64,000 bases of DNA from Superficieibacter sp. 1612_C1 (GTDB lineage: Bacteria > Pseudomonadota > Gammaproteobacteria > Enterobacterales > Enterobacteriaceae): positions 3,614 through 67,613 of the forward strand of contig NZ_JADGMI010000009.1 in NCBI RefSeq assembly GCF_015234305.1, in the 5' to 3' direction. Shown one piece after another: positions 1 to 12,399 of this stretch. Numbering within the stretch: the first letter of the stretch is position 1; the number at the start of each line of letters is the position of its first letter. The position numbers were made by a program, and so were the translations under genes. The notes beneath the pieces are model-generated. The model made no database searches, was not told the DNA's origin, and saw only the letters and a list, made by a program, of their open reading frames with translations.

Positions 1-12
1 GGTTCTTTAAGG

Positions 13-1554
<1,542 letters not shown>

Positions 1555-1684
1555 AAGTTTGATGCTCAGAGAATTAAACTTCGTAATGAATTACGTGTTC
1601 ACTCTTGAGACTTGGTATTCATTTTTGCCTTTCGGCATTTAAGAATCCGTATCTTCGAGTGCCCACACAGATTGTCTGATAAAT

Positions 1685-1697
1685 TGTTAAAGAGCAG
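1685..1697 (-). promoter_or_regulatory. rrn leader boxA antitermination site
   Basis: Minus-strand sequence TGCTCTTTAACAA, the canonical boxA that binds NusB-S10 and prevents premature Rho termination of rRNA transcripts. It lies about 130 nt upstream of the mature 16S 5' end and downstream of P2, its usual place. Confidence 0.92.
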
Positions 1698-1732
1698 TGC
1701 CGCTTCGTTTTTCGCTGCGGCGCGGGGTGTGC

Positions 1733-1760
1733 ATATTACGCTTTCCCGCTTCAGAGTCAA
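1733..1760 (-). promoter_or_regulatory. rrn P2 promoter
   Basis: On the minus strand a -35 TTGACT (1755-1760) and a -10 TAATAT (1733-1738) are separated by 16 bp, matching rrn P2 promoters of enterobacteria. Confidence 0.9.
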
Positions 1761-1851
1761 GCGTTAATTTCGCTTTTCTCTGCTGAAGTTCCCGGAGGAG
1801 CCTCGCTAACCGGTCGGCTTGTTTGCCGTTGTTCCGTGTCAGTGGAGGCGC

Positions 1852-1900
1852 ATTATAGGGAGTTATTCCGGGCTGACAAGCATAAATTTAAAAAAACTTA
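1852..1900 (-). promoter_or_regulatory. rrn P1 promoter with UP element
   Basis: On the minus strand a -35 TTGTCA (1874-1879) and a consensus -10 TATAAT (1852-1857) with the 16-bp spacing typical of rrn P1. An A/T-rich block (about 1880-1900) immediately upstream is the expected UP element for the RNA polymerase alpha C-terminal domain. The P1 upstream region runs into the 3' end of hemG, so Fis sites, if conserved, overlap that gene. The region 1555-1928 holds no protein gene. Confidence 0.92.
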
Positions 1901-1928
1901 TCGACTGCCTGTTTTTCATTCTTATCGC

Positions 1929-2474
1929 TTATTTCAGCGACGCATTGTCGGATAATTGGGCGATTTCCCGCGCAAAAACCGCCGCCTGGTTCCAGTCGGT
2001 ATAGACCACTTCTTTACGGGTATCCGTTTCACCCCCGGTCATCTTCATAATCAGGCGGATCATCATACGGTCATACCAACGGTAATGAGGGTAACGTAGC
2101 GCGCCCGCAAAGACCGCGCACAATGTCGGTTGCCACGGCGAGCTGAGGAGAAACTTGCGGGTATAACTGTTGGTTTGCGGCGTACGCTTCTCGGCTTTAC
2201 GCGCCACCAGATTCACCGAGAAGAAAGCGCCCGGCAGTTTCTCAAGCGCCTGCAGATGCTTTTTAATAAAACTTTCCAGCGCCGGATGATAGTGTCCATA
2301 ACGAATGGAAGCGCCAATCACTACCCGATCATAGAGCGCCCAGTCAATGTCATCCGTGCGGTTAAGATTGACCAAATCAGACCAGATGCCCTGCTCTTTA
2401 AGTTCAGACGCAATAAAAGCGGCAATCTCGCGCGTTTGCCCATCTCTCGTCGAGAACAGAATCAATGTTTTCAA
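1929..2474 (-). CDS. hemG: Menaquinone-dependent protoporphyrinogen IX oxidase HemG
   Basis: Oxidises protoporphyrinogen IX to protoporphyrin IX in haem synthesis, passing electrons to quinones at the inner membrane. The 181-residue protein has a long-chain flavodoxin fold: the N-terminal [13 protein letters not shown] (residues 6-18) is the FMN phosphate loop. Length and sequence match E. coli HemG (181 aa). It is the last gene of a pepQ-yigZ-trkH-hemG cluster, 12 bp after trkH, and its 3' end abuts the rrn P1 upstream region, so transcripts of the cluster run towards the rRNA operon. Confidence 0.97.
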   Translation of the reverse strand: MKTLILFSTRDGQTREIAAFIASELKEQGIWSDLVNLNRTDDIDWALYDRVVIGASIRYGHYHPALESFIKKHLQALEKLPGAFFSVNLVARKAEKRTPQTNSYTRKFLLSSPWQPTLCAVFAGALRYPHYRWYDRMMIRLIMKMTGGETDTRKEVVYTDWNQAAVFAREIAQLSDNASLK

Positions 2475-2486
2475 TGCATACTCCAG

Positions 2487-3938
2487 TTAATCACGCCAGA
2501 ACGTCGGGGTAAAAAGCACCAGTAACGTAAAGACTTCAAGTCGACCGAACAGCATGTTGGCGATCAATATCCATTTCGCGACCGGGTTCATGCTGGCAAA
2601 GTTATCCGCCACCACGCCAAGTCCGGGTCCGAGGTTATTCAGTGTGGCAACCACCGAGGCGAAGGCTGAGAAGTCATCCACGCCGGTCGCAATGATCGCC
2701 AGCATACTGACAATAAAGACCAGCGCATAAGCGGAGAAAAAACCCCACACCGCTTCAAGGATCCGCTCCGGCAGCGCCCGGTTGCCTAACTTAATGCTAT
2801 AGACGGCATTCGGATGCACCAGACGCTTCAGTTCCCGGTTTCCCTGTTTAAACAGTAGCAGGATACGAATCACTTTCAGGCCGCCGCCGGTAGACCCCGC
2901 GCAACCACCAATAAAAGCAGAGCACAGCAACAGCACTGGCAGGAATAGCGGCCAGCGAGCAATACTGTCTGTGGTGAACCCCGCCGTCGTCGCCATTGAC
3001 ACGACCTGGAAAAAAGCCTGGTTCAGCGTCGTCACCGCTGCGTTATACACATCGTGAAACCACAGCACCAGGGTACAAATCACCACCAGCGTCAGCTGGA
3101 CGCCAATAAACATGCGAAATTCCGGATCGCGCCAGTAAACCTTCAAATTTCGCCCGCTTAGCAGGGAAAAGTGCAGACCATAGTTACAGCCGGAGATCAG
3201 CAGGAAGATAGCAATAATGGTATTAATGGTGGGGCTGTCAAAATACCCCACGCTGGCGTCATGGGTGGAGAAGCCCCCGATGGCGATAGTGGCGAAGCTA
3301 TGCCCAATGGCGTCGAAGGCGGGCATCCCGGCGAACCACAGCGCCAGCGCACAGGCCACCGTCAGTAAAACGTAAATCAGCCATAGCGTTTTCGCCGTTT
3401 CAGCAATACGCGGGCGCATTTTATTGTCTTTTAGCGGCCCCGGCATTTCGGCGCGATAAAGCTGCATTCCCCCGACCCCCAGGATCGGCAGGATAGCCAC
3501 CGCCAGCACAATGATCCCCATCCCGCCGAACCATTGCAGCATTTGCCGGTAGAAAAGAATACCGTGAGGTAAGGAATCCAGCCCAACCAGCGTGGTCGCG
3601 CCCGTCGTTGTGAGGCCGGAGAAAGATTCAAAGAACGCATCGGTGACGGTCAGATTAGGCCGTTCAGAGAAGATAAAAGGTAAGGCACCGACGCTTCCCA
3701 GCACCGTCCAGAAAAGCACGACGATCAGAAACCCTTCACGCGACTTCAACTCGCCTTTTTGCCGACGGTTGGGCCACCACAGCAAGGAGCCAATGGCCAG
3801 CGCGACAAAAAAGGTCTGGGTAAATGCCCGACCGGCCCCATCGCGGTAAATCAGTGCTACCAGTCCGGGGAGGATCATTGTCCCCGAAAACAAGATAACC
3901 AGTAGTCCAACGATTCGGGTAATGGCGCGAAAATGCAT
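2487..3938 (-). CDS. trkH: Trk system potassium uptake protein TrkH
   Basis: Inner-membrane K+ channel subunit that works with the NAD-binding regulator TrkA. The 483-residue protein matches the E. coli length. It shows the four membrane-pore-membrane repeats of the SKT family, with filter-like segments TTTGATTL, IAIGGFST, TTAGFTT and LGPGLG. The start MHFRAITRIVG agrees with the family. It lies 38 bp after yigZ and 12 bp before hemG, probably in one operon. Confidence 0.97.
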   Translation of the reverse strand: MHFRAITRIVGLLVILFSGTMILPGLVALIYRDGAGRAFTQTFFVALAIGSLLWWPNRRQKGELKSREGFLIVVLFWTVLGSVGALPFIFSERPNLTVTDAFFESFSGLTTTGATTLVGLDSLPHGILFYRQMLQWFGGMGIIVLAVAILPILGVGGMQLYRAEMPGPLKDNKMRPRIAETAKTLWLIYVLLTVACALALWFAGMPAFDAIGHSFATIAIGGFSTHDASVGYFDSPTINTIIAIFLLISGCNYGLHFSLLSGRNLKVYWRDPEFRMFIGVQLTLVVICTLVLWFHDVYNAAVTTLNQAFFQVVSMATTAGFTTDSIARWPLFLPVLLLCSAFIGGCAGSTGGGLKVIRILLLFKQGNRELKRLVHPNAVYSIKLGNRALPERILEAVWGFFSAYALVFIVSMLAIIATGVDDFSAFASVVATLNNLGPGLGVVADNFASMNPVAKWILIANMLFGRLEVFTLLVLFTPTFWRD

Positions 3939-3976
3939 CTCTGCCGCTTCCTGTGATAGTAAAAATAAGGTGGGGA

Positions 3977-4591
3977 TTATTCTTCAATCGCTAACAATTG
4001 CAATGAACCACGGCTAAAATCCGCCAGCCTTGCTGAAAATTCATTCACGTTCGCATAAGGAAGCGCTACTCGCAGCATCACAACAGCCTGATACTCGCTG
4101 CTGACGATGTTACCGGCAAACTGCCCTAACAAGGTTTCTATTCCGGCCAACTGACTATATTCACACTGCAAAGTATATTCGGTTAATGGCGTCTTGCGCT
4201 GCGTCGTTAACTGCCGCAATGCCTGACTCACGCCACCGCCATAGGCCTTTACCAGCCCACCCGTTCCGAGAAGAATGCCGCCGTAGTAACGCACCACCAC
4301 GGCAGTAATCTCTCCGACACCGCAGCCCATCAGTTGCGCGAGCATCGGTTTCCCCGCCGTTCCCGCTGGTTCACCGTCGTCTGAAAAGCCCAGCTGCTGT
4401 GAATCATCCGGCGCACCGGCGACCCATGCTACGCAATAATGGCGCGCATCCGGATGTGCAGCGCGCACGGACTCCACAAAGGCTTTCGCCGCCTCAACGC
4501 CGTCCGTATGGGCGAGCAACGTAATGAAGCGGCTTTTTTTGATCTCTTCAGCGATGCTCAACGGTGCCGCCGGGATTAACCAACTGTCCAT
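3977..4591 (-). CDS. yigZ: IMPACT-family protein YigZ (UPF0029)
   Basis: 204-residue protein of the IMPACT/YigZ family, whose bacterial biochemical role is not settled; the eukaryotic member regulates GCN2. Family signatures present are ARHYCVAWV, DDGEPAGTAGKPML and RYYGGILLGTGGLVKAY in the N-terminal domain, followed by a DUF1949 C-terminal ferredoxin-like domain. Its ATG overlaps the pepQ stop codon by one base (TAATG), implying translational coupling with pepQ. Confidence 0.95.
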   Translation of the reverse strand: MDSWLIPAAPLSIAEEIKKSRFITLLAHTDGVEAAKAFVESVRAAHPDARHYCVAWVAGAPDDSQQLGFSDDGEPAGTAGKPMLAQLMGCGVGEITAVVVRYYGGILLGTGGLVKAYGGGVSQALRQLTTQRKTPLTEYTLQCEYSQLAGIETLLGQFAGNIVSSEYQAVVMLRVALPYANVNEFSARLADFSRGSLQLLAIEE

Positions 4592-5922
4592 TACGCCAGT
4601 TTCAGATCCCGCGTCATATTTTCAACATGGTTTTCATGGATCACCACGTTGTCTTCGATACGAATGCCGCCGAACGGTTTGAGCGCTTCGATTTTCTGCC
4701 AGTTGAAATGCTTACTGAACTGCCCTTCACGCCACGGCGCTAACAGCGATTCGATGAAGTAAATCCCCGGCTCAATCGTCAGCACCATGCCCGGTTGCAG
4801 CACGCGAGTGCAGCGCAGATACGGGTATTTCGACGGCGCGGCGAGATGAGTCCCGGAGTCATCCTGCATAAAGCCAGCGACATCATGCACCTGCAATCCC
4901 AGCGGATGCCCAATCCCGTGCGGCATAAACGGTCCGGTCAGATCGTTTTCCACCAGCGCCTCTTCACTCATATCCATAAGGATTTGGTGCTTACGCAGAA
5001 TTTTGGCGATGCGTTGATGGAACTGAAGATGATAATCCACGTAGCTAACGCCCGCTTTCATGGTGGCAATCAGCGCCAGTTGCTCATCATTCACATCTTT
5101 AATCAGCTGCGCATAGTCGTTATCACTATTCGCCGCCCAGGTACGCGTAAGGTCAGCCGCGTAGCCGTTATATTCCGCGCCAGCATCCAGCAGGAAACTG
5201 CGCATTTCAGACGGCGCATGGTGATCGAGTTTAGTGTAATGCAGCACAGACGCATGCTCATTTAGCGCCACGATGTTGCTGTAAGGCACGTCAATATCGC
5301 GATGACCCGTCGCCGTCAGATAGGCGATATTGATATCAAACTCGCTCATGCCGGAGCGGAAAGCCTCTTCTGCCGCACGATGCCCGTTAACCGCCGTTTT
5401 TTGCGCTTCGCGCATGCAGGCAAGTTCATAGTCGGTCTTATACGCACGATGGTAATGCAGATAATCAACTACCCCTTTCGGGTTGATATTGCTGGCAGCA
5501 ATATCCAGCCCCAGCGCGCGCTCTGGAACCGGGCCGATATAACCCAGATTACCGCGCGCAGCAGGCAGCTGGCTGCCAATGCCGTCCGCCTTCGGGAGGG
5601 CAATGACCTCTATCTCTTCTGTCCAGAAGGAGGTCGGCAGCGGTTCCACGTTGTGCCAGTAATCGACCGGCAGGTAAAACCACAGCTTCGGTTTATTAAC
5701 GCCATCCACCAGTAGCCAGCAGTTTGGTAACTGAGTGACCGGCACCCACGCCTTGAATTGCGGGTTAACCTTGAACGGGTACGGGTGATCGTCAAGGAAG
5801 ACATTAAACAGTTCACCGGAATGAATAAGCAGCGCATCGAGCTTAAAGCGTGCCATTACGTCGCGGGTACGCTCCTGCAACGTAACGATATGATTTTTAT
5901 AAAGTGTAGCCAGTGAGTCCAT
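4591..5922 (-). CDS. pepQ: Xaa-Pro dipeptidase PepQ
   Basis: Cytosolic M24B metallopeptidase that hydrolyses dipeptides with C-terminal proline. Expected dinuclear-metal ligands are visible: two Asp in [19 protein letters not shown] (246 and 257 in E. coli numbering), His in [13 protein letters not shown], Glu in TIEPGIYF and Glu in GGIRIEDN. I chose the ATG at 5922 ([10 protein letters not shown]), which gives 443 aa as in E. coli and has AAGGATAACGAG upstream; an upstream in-frame TTG would add five residues and lacks support. Divergent from fadB across 188 bp. Confidence 0.97.
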   Translation of the reverse strand: MDSLATLYKNHIVTLQERTRDVMARFKLDALLIHSGELFNVFLDDHPYPFKVNPQFKAWVPVTQLPNCWLLVDGVNKPKLWFYLPVDYWHNVEPLPTSFWTEEIEVIALPKADGIGSQLPAARGNLGYIGPVPERALGLDIAASNINPKGVVDYLHYHRAYKTDYELACMREAQKTAVNGHRAAEEAFRSGMSEFDINIAYLTATGHRDIDVPYSNIVALNEHASVLHYTKLDHHAPSEMRSFLLDAGAEYNGYAADLTRTWAANSDNDYAQLIKDVNDEQLALIATMKAGVSYVDYHLQFHQRIAKILRKHQILMDMSEEALVENDLTGPFMPHGIGHPLGLQVHDVAGFMQDDSGTHLAAPSKYPYLRCTRVLQPGMVLTIEPGIYFIESLLAPWREGQFSKHFNWQKIEALKPFGGIRIEDNVVIHENHVENMTRDLKLA

Positions 5923-6068
5923 CTCGTTATCCTTCAAAATTTAGCCCCTGATCTTCGCATCTTAACACACCTCATAAAGGCTGGGCGATTTCGCATGAGC
6001 GTGATCACGCCAGCAATTTCTTAATGATTAATTTGCATTTTATTAACATAAAATCCACACTCCGCTTC

Positions 6069-6085
6069 ATCTGGTATGACCAGAT
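6069..6085. promoter_or_regulatory. FadR operator of fadBA
   Basis: ATCTGGTATGACCAGAT is a near-perfect 17-bp palindrome of the FadR consensus (AACTGGTCNGACCAGTT), 25 bp before the fadB ATG, the same place as in E. coli. FadR bound here represses fadBA until long-chain acyl-CoA releases it. Confidence 0.93.
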
Positions 6086-6110
6086 CCCTTCGCGGATTCA
6101 GGAGACTGAC

Positions 6111-8300
6111 ATGCTTTACAAAGGCGACACCCTGTACCTTGACTGGCTGGAAGACGGCATCGCTGAACTGGTGTTCGATGCGCCCGGCTCGGTAAACAAA
6201 CTCGACACTGCGACCGTCGCCAGCCTCGGCAAGGCGCTGGACGTGCTGGAGCAACAAAAAGATTTAAAAGGGCTGCTGCTCAGTTCAAATAAAGCGGCTT
6301 TTATCGTGGGTGCTGATATCACCGAATTTCTCTCGCTGTTCCTCGTCCCGCAGGAGCAGTTAAGCCAGTGGCTACGTTTTGCGAACAGCGTCTTTTGCCG
6401 TCTGGAAGATCTCCCGGTTCCCACCCTTTCCGCCGTCAACGGTTATGCATTAGGCGGTGGCTGCGAATGTGTGCTGGCAACCGATTATCGCCTCGCCACG
6501 CCTGACCTGCGCATCGGCCTGCCGGAAACCAAACTGGGCATCATGCCGGGCTTTGGTGGTTCCGTACGCCTGCCCCGTCTGCTGGGAGCCGATAGTGCGC
6601 TGGAAATTATCGCCGCCGGAAAAGATGTCAGCGCCGATCAGGCGCTTAAACTCGGGCTGGTCGACGGTGTAGTGAAAACCGAAAAACTGCGTGAGGGAGC
6701 CATTGCCATTCTGCGTCAGGCGATTAACGGCGATCTGGACTGGAAAGCCAAACGCCAGCCGAAACTGGAGCCGCTGCATTTAAGTAAAATTGAAGCCACC
6801 ATGAGCTTTACCATTGCCAAAGGCATGGTGATGCAGACTGCGGGGAAACATTATCCGGCCCCCATCACCGCCGTAAAAACGATCGAAGCGGCTTCCCGGC
6901 ACGGTCGGGATGAAGCGCTGGAGCTGGAGAACCAAAGCTTTGTCCCGCTGGCCCACTCCACCGAGGCGCGCGCGCTGGTCGGCATTTTCCTCAACGATCA
7001 ATACGTGAAAGGAAAGGCGAAAAAGCTGACCAAAGATGTCGAGACGCCGAAGCAGGCAGCCGTACTGGGCGCGGGCATCATGGGCGGCGGCATTGCGTAT
7101 CAGTCGGCCTGGAAAGGCGTGCCGGTCATCATGAAGGATATTAACGAGAAGTCGTTGACCCTCGGGATGAATGAAGCTGGCAAGCTGCTGAACAAGCAGC
7201 TTGAGCGCGGCAAAATCAACGGCCTGAAGCTGGCCGGGATCATTTCCACTATCCAGCCAACGTTAAATTACGCCGATTTTGAACGTGCCGATGTTGTCGT
7301 CGAAGCGGTGATTGAAAATCCAAAGGTGAAGAAAGCGGTGCTGGCAGAAACGGAAGAGAAGGTTCGTCCGGATACCGTTCTGGCCTCTAACACCTCGACC
7401 ATTCCGATTAGCGAGCTGGCCAGCGTGCTGAAACGCCCGGAAAACTTCTGCGGTATGCACTTCTTTAACCCGGTGCACCGGATGCCGCTGGTCGAAGTGA
7501 TTCGCGGCGAGAAAACCTCTGACCAGACCATTGCCAAAGTGGTGGCCTGGGCCAGCAAAATGGGTAAAACGCCGATTGTGGTCAACGACTGCCCCGGCTT
7601 CTTTGTTAACCGCGTCCTGTTCCCCTACTTCGCCGGATTCAGCCAGCTGCTGCGCGACGGCGCGGACTTCCGCAAAGTCGATAAAGTGATGGAGAAACAG
7701 TTCGGCTGGCCGATGGGCCCGGCCTACCTGCTGGACGTGGTCGGCATTGATACTGCGCATCACGCCCAGGCCGTCATGGCCGCGGGTTTCCCGCAGCGGA
7801 TGCAAAAAGATTATCGCGATGCAATCGACGCGCTGTTCGAAGCCAACCGTTACGGGCAGAAAAACGGCCTCGGTTTCTGGCGCTATAAAGAAGACAGCAA
7901 AGGTAAGCCGAAGAAAGAAGAAGATGATGCCGTCGATGGTCTGCTGACCGACGTCAGCAAAGCGAAGCGCGATTTTAGCGACGACGAGATTATTGCCCGC
8001 ATGATGATCCCGATGGTCAACGAAGTGGTGCGCTGTCTGGAAGAGGGCATCATTGCCAGCCCGGCGGAAGCGGATATGGCACTGGTCTACGGTCTCGGCT
8101 TCCCGCCGTTCCACGGCGGCGCATTCCGCTGGCTGGATACGCTTGGCAGCGCAAAATACCTTGATATGGCCCAGCAATATCAGCACCTCGGTTCGCTGTA
8201 TGCCGTGCCGGAAGGTCTGCAACAGAAAGCGCGCCAGAACGAACCGTACTATCCCCCGGTTGAGCCTGCCCGTCCGGTTGGCGAGCTGAAAACGGCTTAA
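6111..8300 (+). CDS. fadB: Fatty acid oxidation complex subunit alpha FadB
   Basis: Multifunctional enzyme of aerobic beta-oxidation: enoyl-CoA hydratase and isomerase (N-terminal about 190 residues) plus L-3-hydroxyacyl-CoA dehydrogenase (Rossmann fold from about residue 315). Visible features are the crotonase Glu in [10 protein letters not shown] and in PETKLG, the NAD motif [10 protein letters not shown], and the dehydrogenase His in [11 protein letters not shown]. The ATG at 6111 follows CAGGAGACTGAC and gives 729 aa like E. coli; the frame is open further upstream, but that part overlaps the FadR operator. Forms an alpha2beta2 complex with FadA, 9 bp downstream. Confidence 0.98.
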   Translation: MLYKGDTLYLDWLEDGIAELVFDAPGSVNKLDTATVASLGKALDVLEQQKDLKGLLLSSNKAAFIVGADITEFLSLFLVPQEQLSQWLRFANSVFCRLEDLPVPTLSAVNGYALGGGCECVLATDYRLATPDLRIGLPETKLGIMPGFGGSVRLPRLLGADSALEIIAAGKDVSADQALKLGLVDGVVKTEKLREGAIAILRQAINGDLDWKAKRQPKLEPLHLSKIEATMSFTIAKGMVMQTAGKHYPAPITAVKTIEAASRHGRDEALELENQSFVPLAHSTEARALVGIFLNDQYVKGKAKKLTKDVETPKQAAVLGAGIMGGGIAYQSAWKGVPVIMKDINEKSLTLGMNEAGKLLNKQLERGKINGLKLAGIISTIQPTLNYADFERADVVVEAVIENPKVKKAVLAETEEKVRPDTVLASNTSTIPISELASVLKRPENFCGMHFFNPVHRMPLVEVIRGEKTSDQTIAKVVAWASKMGKTPIVVNDCPGFFVNRVLFPYFAGFSQLLRDGADFRKVDKVMEKQFGWPMGPAYLLDVVGIDTAHHAQAVMAAGFPQRMQKDYRDAIDALFEANRYGQKNGLGFWRYKEDSKGKPKKEEDDAVDGLLTDVSKAKRDFSDDEIIARMMIPMVNEVVRCLEEGIIASPAEADMALVYGLGFPPFHGGAFRWLDTLGSAKYLDMAQQYQHLGSLYAVPEGLQQKARQNEPYYPPVEPARPVGELKTA

Positions 8301-9473
<1,173 letters not shown>

Positions 9474-9498
9474 CCTCTGTTTCTGGCCGGACGACCAT

Positions 9499-9532
9499 GC
9501 CGGATGATGACGCTAAAAGGTCTTATCCGGTA
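9499..9532. repeat. REP-like palindromic element downstream of fadA
   Basis: GCCGGATGATGACG, then a loop, then TCTTATCCGG matches the arms of a REP (PU) element in slightly degenerate form. It lies in the 3' untranslated region of fadBA between the stop codon and the terminator. Confidence 0.6.
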
Positions 9533-9576
9533 TGAAACACAGCATTGTTCCGGCAAAAAGGTTTAGTTGCTGTTTT

Positions 9577-9603
9577 CCCGCCTGTCAGGGGCGGGCTTTT
9601 TCA
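9577..9603 (+). terminator. Rho-independent terminator of fadBA
   Basis: Stem CCCGCC (9577-9582) / GGCGGG (9590-9595) followed by CTTTTTC. It lies between the convergent fadA and DUF1287 genes. Confidence 0.85.
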
Positions 9604-9605
9604 CT

Positions 9606-10226
9606 TTAAAAGTAGCGATAGTGTCCCACAATGCGCCAGCTAAACAGCACATTCTCCAGCTGTGCACCCGACCCAATATTGTGAACCACCAGCGGCGTCC
9701 CGTCCCGCGCCCGTTCATCAGCAACAATCCCAATATGGGCGAGGCCGTTATCGAGCCGCCATGAAACGATATCACCGGGAAGGTAATCCGCCTGACTATC
9801 GCTTACCGGCTGAGATTTATGATGGCGGGCAAACCAGGTTTCCAGATTAAATACTCGCCGATGGTCAATATTGGTATCGGGACGAGTCAACTTCCACTTT
9901 TGCGGATAGGCGGAAAAGTGCGCCTTCATATCGTCATGCACTAACTGCTGTAAATCGACCTGCTGACTCCGCAAGGCGCGGATCACCACATCGGCACAAA
10001 CGCCACGCTCCAGCGGCACATCACCGCCGGGATAGCTGATTCGGCTGTAAGCAGGATCGTAAAACAGCGTCTTTCCCACCTGCTGTTTAGCGCTGCTGGC
10101 AACCGCCAGATTAGTAGCCGACACTGGCGGCAACGCCACCGGTACTCCCTCTACTGTTGGCGAGAATAATGTCTGACTTGCCAGACCGCCAACCAAAATT
10201 ATCGCGACGATAAACGCTTTATGCAT
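9606..10226 (-). CDS. DUF1287 family exported protein
   Basis: 206 residues with an N-terminal hydrophobic export signal (MHKAFIVAIILVGGLASQTLF). The rest matches the DUF1287 family (E. coli YijF is a member): GVCADVVIRALR supplies a conserved Cys, DYLPGDIVSW and GLAHIGIVAD supply the central strand with His, and VVHNIG follows. This Cys/His order resembles NlpC/P60-type cysteine hydrolases, but no activity is established here. The start is supported by GGGAGGAGTGCA. It lies 45 bp after the LacI-type gene on the same strand and may be the third gene of that operon. E. coli K-12 has no gene at this place. Confidence 0.8.
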   Translation of the reverse strand: MHKAFIVAIILVGGLASQTLFSPTVEGVPVALPPVSATNLAVASSAKQQVGKTLFYDPAYSRISYPGGDVPLERGVCADVVIRALRSQQVDLQQLVHDDMKAHFSAYPQKWKLTRPDTNIDHRRVFNLETWFARHHKSQPVSDSQADYLPGDIVSWRLDNGLAHIGIVADERARDGTPLVVHNIGSGAQLENVLFSWRIVGHYRYF

Positions 10227-10271
10227 TGCACTCCTCCCTGAACAATCTGCGTAATATGGACCCTTTGTACG

Positions 10272-11261
10272 TCAGAGTCCCGCTTTTTCAGTGCTGCCGC
10301 GCATCACCAGACTGACGGGAAGCAGTTGATTATCTTCCTTAGTTCCTTCAAGCAAAAGCCGCACCGCTTCGCGTCCCAGCTGTTGTTTATCAACGGCGAT
10401 AGTGGTTAACGGCGGCGACGCCCATGCGGCGGAATCAATGTCATCAAAACCGACCAGCGCAATATCTTCAGGAATACGTAATCCGCGTTCGGCACAGAGA
10501 CGCATTACCACCAGCGCCGCGGCATCGTTATAGGCGAAAATCGCATCCGGCGGTTCAGGGAGATCGAGAAGCTCATTGACTGCCTGAATAAGTGACTGCT
10601 CGGTATCCAGCAGCGGCGGCGCAATGGCTTCATAGTCAGGTGGCATCAGCATTTGCGCATCGTACAACGCTTTCCGATAGCCTTTTTCGCGCTGGCGAAT
10701 ACTGTAGTGCGACAACGTGCTCGCCAGAAACGCAATACGCCGTCTTCCCTGCGCAATAAGATGGCGGGTGGCTAATTCACCTCCCAGCATATTATCCGGG
10801 TTAACACACGGTAGTCCCGGTGCCCAGGAATCCGCCAGCACCAGCGGCAGCTTCATTTGCTGTAATAAGGCCAGAAGCTCCGGTTCGAAGAAGCCCGCGC
10901 AAATCAGCGCATCGGGCTGGTGCAGCATCACCTGTTCACTCACCGCGTCGCCAGGGCCAATTGCCAGAAAGCTCAGTGCAATGCCTTTGTCGCGACAGCG
11001 ATCTTCAATACCCAGCAATAGCTGCGAATAGAACGGTAGCGCGCGGCTGATGTTGTGCTGGCGGTGAAGTAAAAACAGGATGCGTTTTATTTTTTCGCTG
11101 CGCAGGCGGGAAAAATCATAGCCCTGCTGCTCCGCCACCGAAATAATACGCTGGCGCGTCTCTTCGCGTAAACCGGACTGGCCTTTCAGGGCGCGAGAAA
11201 CCGCGCCCACTGACACGCCGCAGGCTTCCGCGATATCTCTGATCCGTACCGGCTTAGTCAT
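10272..11261 (-). CDS. LacI/GalR-family transcriptional regulator
   Basis: 329 residues. The N-terminus RIRDIAEACGVSVGAVSRAL (residues 6-25) is the LacI-type helix-turn-helix, followed by the hinge and a periplasmic-binding-protein-like effector domain ending in VGFDDIDSAAWASPPLTT, typical of sugar-responsive members. Its ATG overlaps the stop of the ROK kinase by 4 nt (ATGA), so the two are co-translated. The effector is unknown; the kinase partner points to a hexose or hexose phosphate. It probably autoregulates the operon from the region 12188-12362. Confidence 0.88.
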   Translation of the reverse strand: MTKPVRIRDIAEACGVSVGAVSRALKGQSGLREETRQRIISVAEQQGYDFSRLRSEKIKRILFLLHRQHNISRALPFYSQLLLGIEDRCRDKGIALSFLAIGPGDAVSEQVMLHQPDALICAGFFEPELLALLQQMKLPLVLADSWAPGLPCVNPDNMLGGELATRHLIAQGRRRIAFLASTLSHYSIRQREKGYRKALYDAQMLMPPDYEAIAPPLLDTEQSLIQAVNELLDLPEPPDAIFAYNDAAALVVMRLCAERGLRIPEDIALVGFDDIDSAAWASPPLTTIAVDKQQLGREAVRLLLEGTKEDNQLLPVSLVMRGSTEKAGL

Positions 11262-12187
11262 TCATTACTCGTTGTTGAGATTCTCGACGATGCCGCCCCA
11301 AGCCAGGCCGCGCCACGCACGCCGCTGCTGTCGCCGTGGCTGGCACGTAAAATTGGCGTATTACACTGACGGCCAAAAACGTAATTCGCCACTCGCTGTT
11401 GCAAACCCGTATAGAGCATATCAATGTTCGACACGCCGCCACCCAGCACAATCACGTCAGGGTCGATCATATTAATGATGCTGGCTAAAGCGCGGGCAAG
11501 CTGATCGCCATGCCGCTGCCATAATCCGATTGCCTGTTCGTCACCTGCGCCTACCTGCCTGATGATCTCAGGTACAGCAGCGTGTTTATTAAACATGCTG
11601 TGGTACTGACGCTCCAGCCCGCTGCCGGAAATAAAGCTCTCAATACAGTTGTAATAGCCGCAATAGCAGAGCGCTGATTCGCCATCCGCGTTAGCATCAT
11701 AGCGAGGAAGCGCGTTATGCCCCCACTCTCCCGCGCAGGCGTTCGGCCCCGTAATTAAACGCTGATCCACACAAAGCCCGCCGCCGCAGCCAGTACCAAG
11801 AATAACGCCGAACACCACGCCATACCCTTGTCCGCTTCCGTCCATCGCTTCTGACAACGTAAAGCAGTTAGCGTCGTTGGTAATGGTCACCGGGATCGCT
11901 AAAGTTTGTTCAAGATCGCTGGCGAAAGGTTGTTGGTTCAGCACCAGAATATTGGAGTTTTTAATCAGCCCGCTGGTGGGATCAACCGCGCCAGGGACAC
12001 CGATGCCAACCGTTAAAGGGGGAGGAAATGCAGCCTGCGCCAGACGAATAATCCCGACGACCGACTGAAAAAAACTCGCATAGCTCTGTTTTTGCGTCGC
12101 GTAACGTTCCCGATAGCAAATCGCTCCATGATCGTCCAGAACGACGGCTTCGATTTTTGTACCACCAATATCCAGTCCTAATTTCAT
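11258..12187 (-). CDS. ROK-family sugar kinase (Mak/fructokinase-like)
   Basis: 309 residues with the N-terminal ATP phosphate motif LDIGGTKIEAVVLD, the ROK signature region VILGTGCGGGLCVDQRL, catalytic Asp in ITNDANCF, EWGHN, and a Cys/His zinc site (CYCGYYNCIESFISG). The C-terminal half (IDPDVIVLGGGVSNID and GDSSGVRGAAWL) is very close to E. coli Mak, a manno(fructo)kinase, so phosphorylation of fructose or a related hexose is the best guess. First gene of the kinase-regulator-DUF1287 cluster. No transporter or PTS gene accompanies it, so the substrate must enter through another system or be internal. Confidence 0.85.
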   Translation of the reverse strand: MKLGLDIGGTKIEAVVLDDHGAICYRERYATQKQSYASFFQSVVGIIRLAQAAFPPPLTVGIGVPGAVDPTSGLIKNSNILVLNQQPFASDLEQTLAIPVTITNDANCFTLSEAMDGSGQGYGVVFGVILGTGCGGGLCVDQRLITGPNACAGEWGHNALPRYDANADGESALCYCGYYNCIESFISGSGLERQYHSMFNKHAAVPEIIRQVGAGDEQAIGLWQRHGDQLARALASIINMIDPDVIVLGGGVSNIDMLYTGLQQRVANYVFGRQCNTPILRASHGDSSGVRGAAWLGAASSRISTTSNE

Positions 12188-12230
12188 CGCTAATCCTCAG
12201 CTTATGGCAAAACAGCAGAATGAGGATTTT

Positions 12231-12261
12231 GTTTACTATACGCAATTGTGAAAGGGTAAAC
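12231..12261. promoter_or_regulatory. Candidate operator region of the ROK/LacI cluster
   Basis: GTTTAC (12231-12236) and GTAAAC (12256-12261) form an inverted pair about 45-75 bp upstream of the kinase start. The 11-mer TGTTTACTATA at 12230 recurs at 12348. GTTTAC/GTAAAC half-sites are common in sugar-responsive LacI-family operators. This is inference only; the 211-bp intergenic region otherwise carries the fre terminator. Confidence 0.35.
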
Positions 12262-12362
12262 GGAGGGAGTAAAAATTGTTATTTGCGCAGAGCCTCACAC
12301 TTTTCGGCGAGACAAAAGCGAGCGATACACAAGATGAGCACTGGAGGTGTTTACTATATAGT

Positions 12363-12392
12363 TAAAAACCGGGAAAACGCCGTCTTCCCGGT
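12363..12392 (-). terminator. Rho-independent terminator downstream of fre
   Basis: On the minus strand ACCGGGAA (complement of 12385-12392) pairs with TTCCCGGT (complement of 12368-12375), followed by a T run (complement of 12363-12368). It ends the ubiD-fre transcripts. Confidence 0.85.
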
Positions 12393-12399
12393 ATCGCGA

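Noticed and set aside
1-12. Spacer tRNA genes of the rRNA operon
   Set aside because: Only 12 nt of spacer are in the window.
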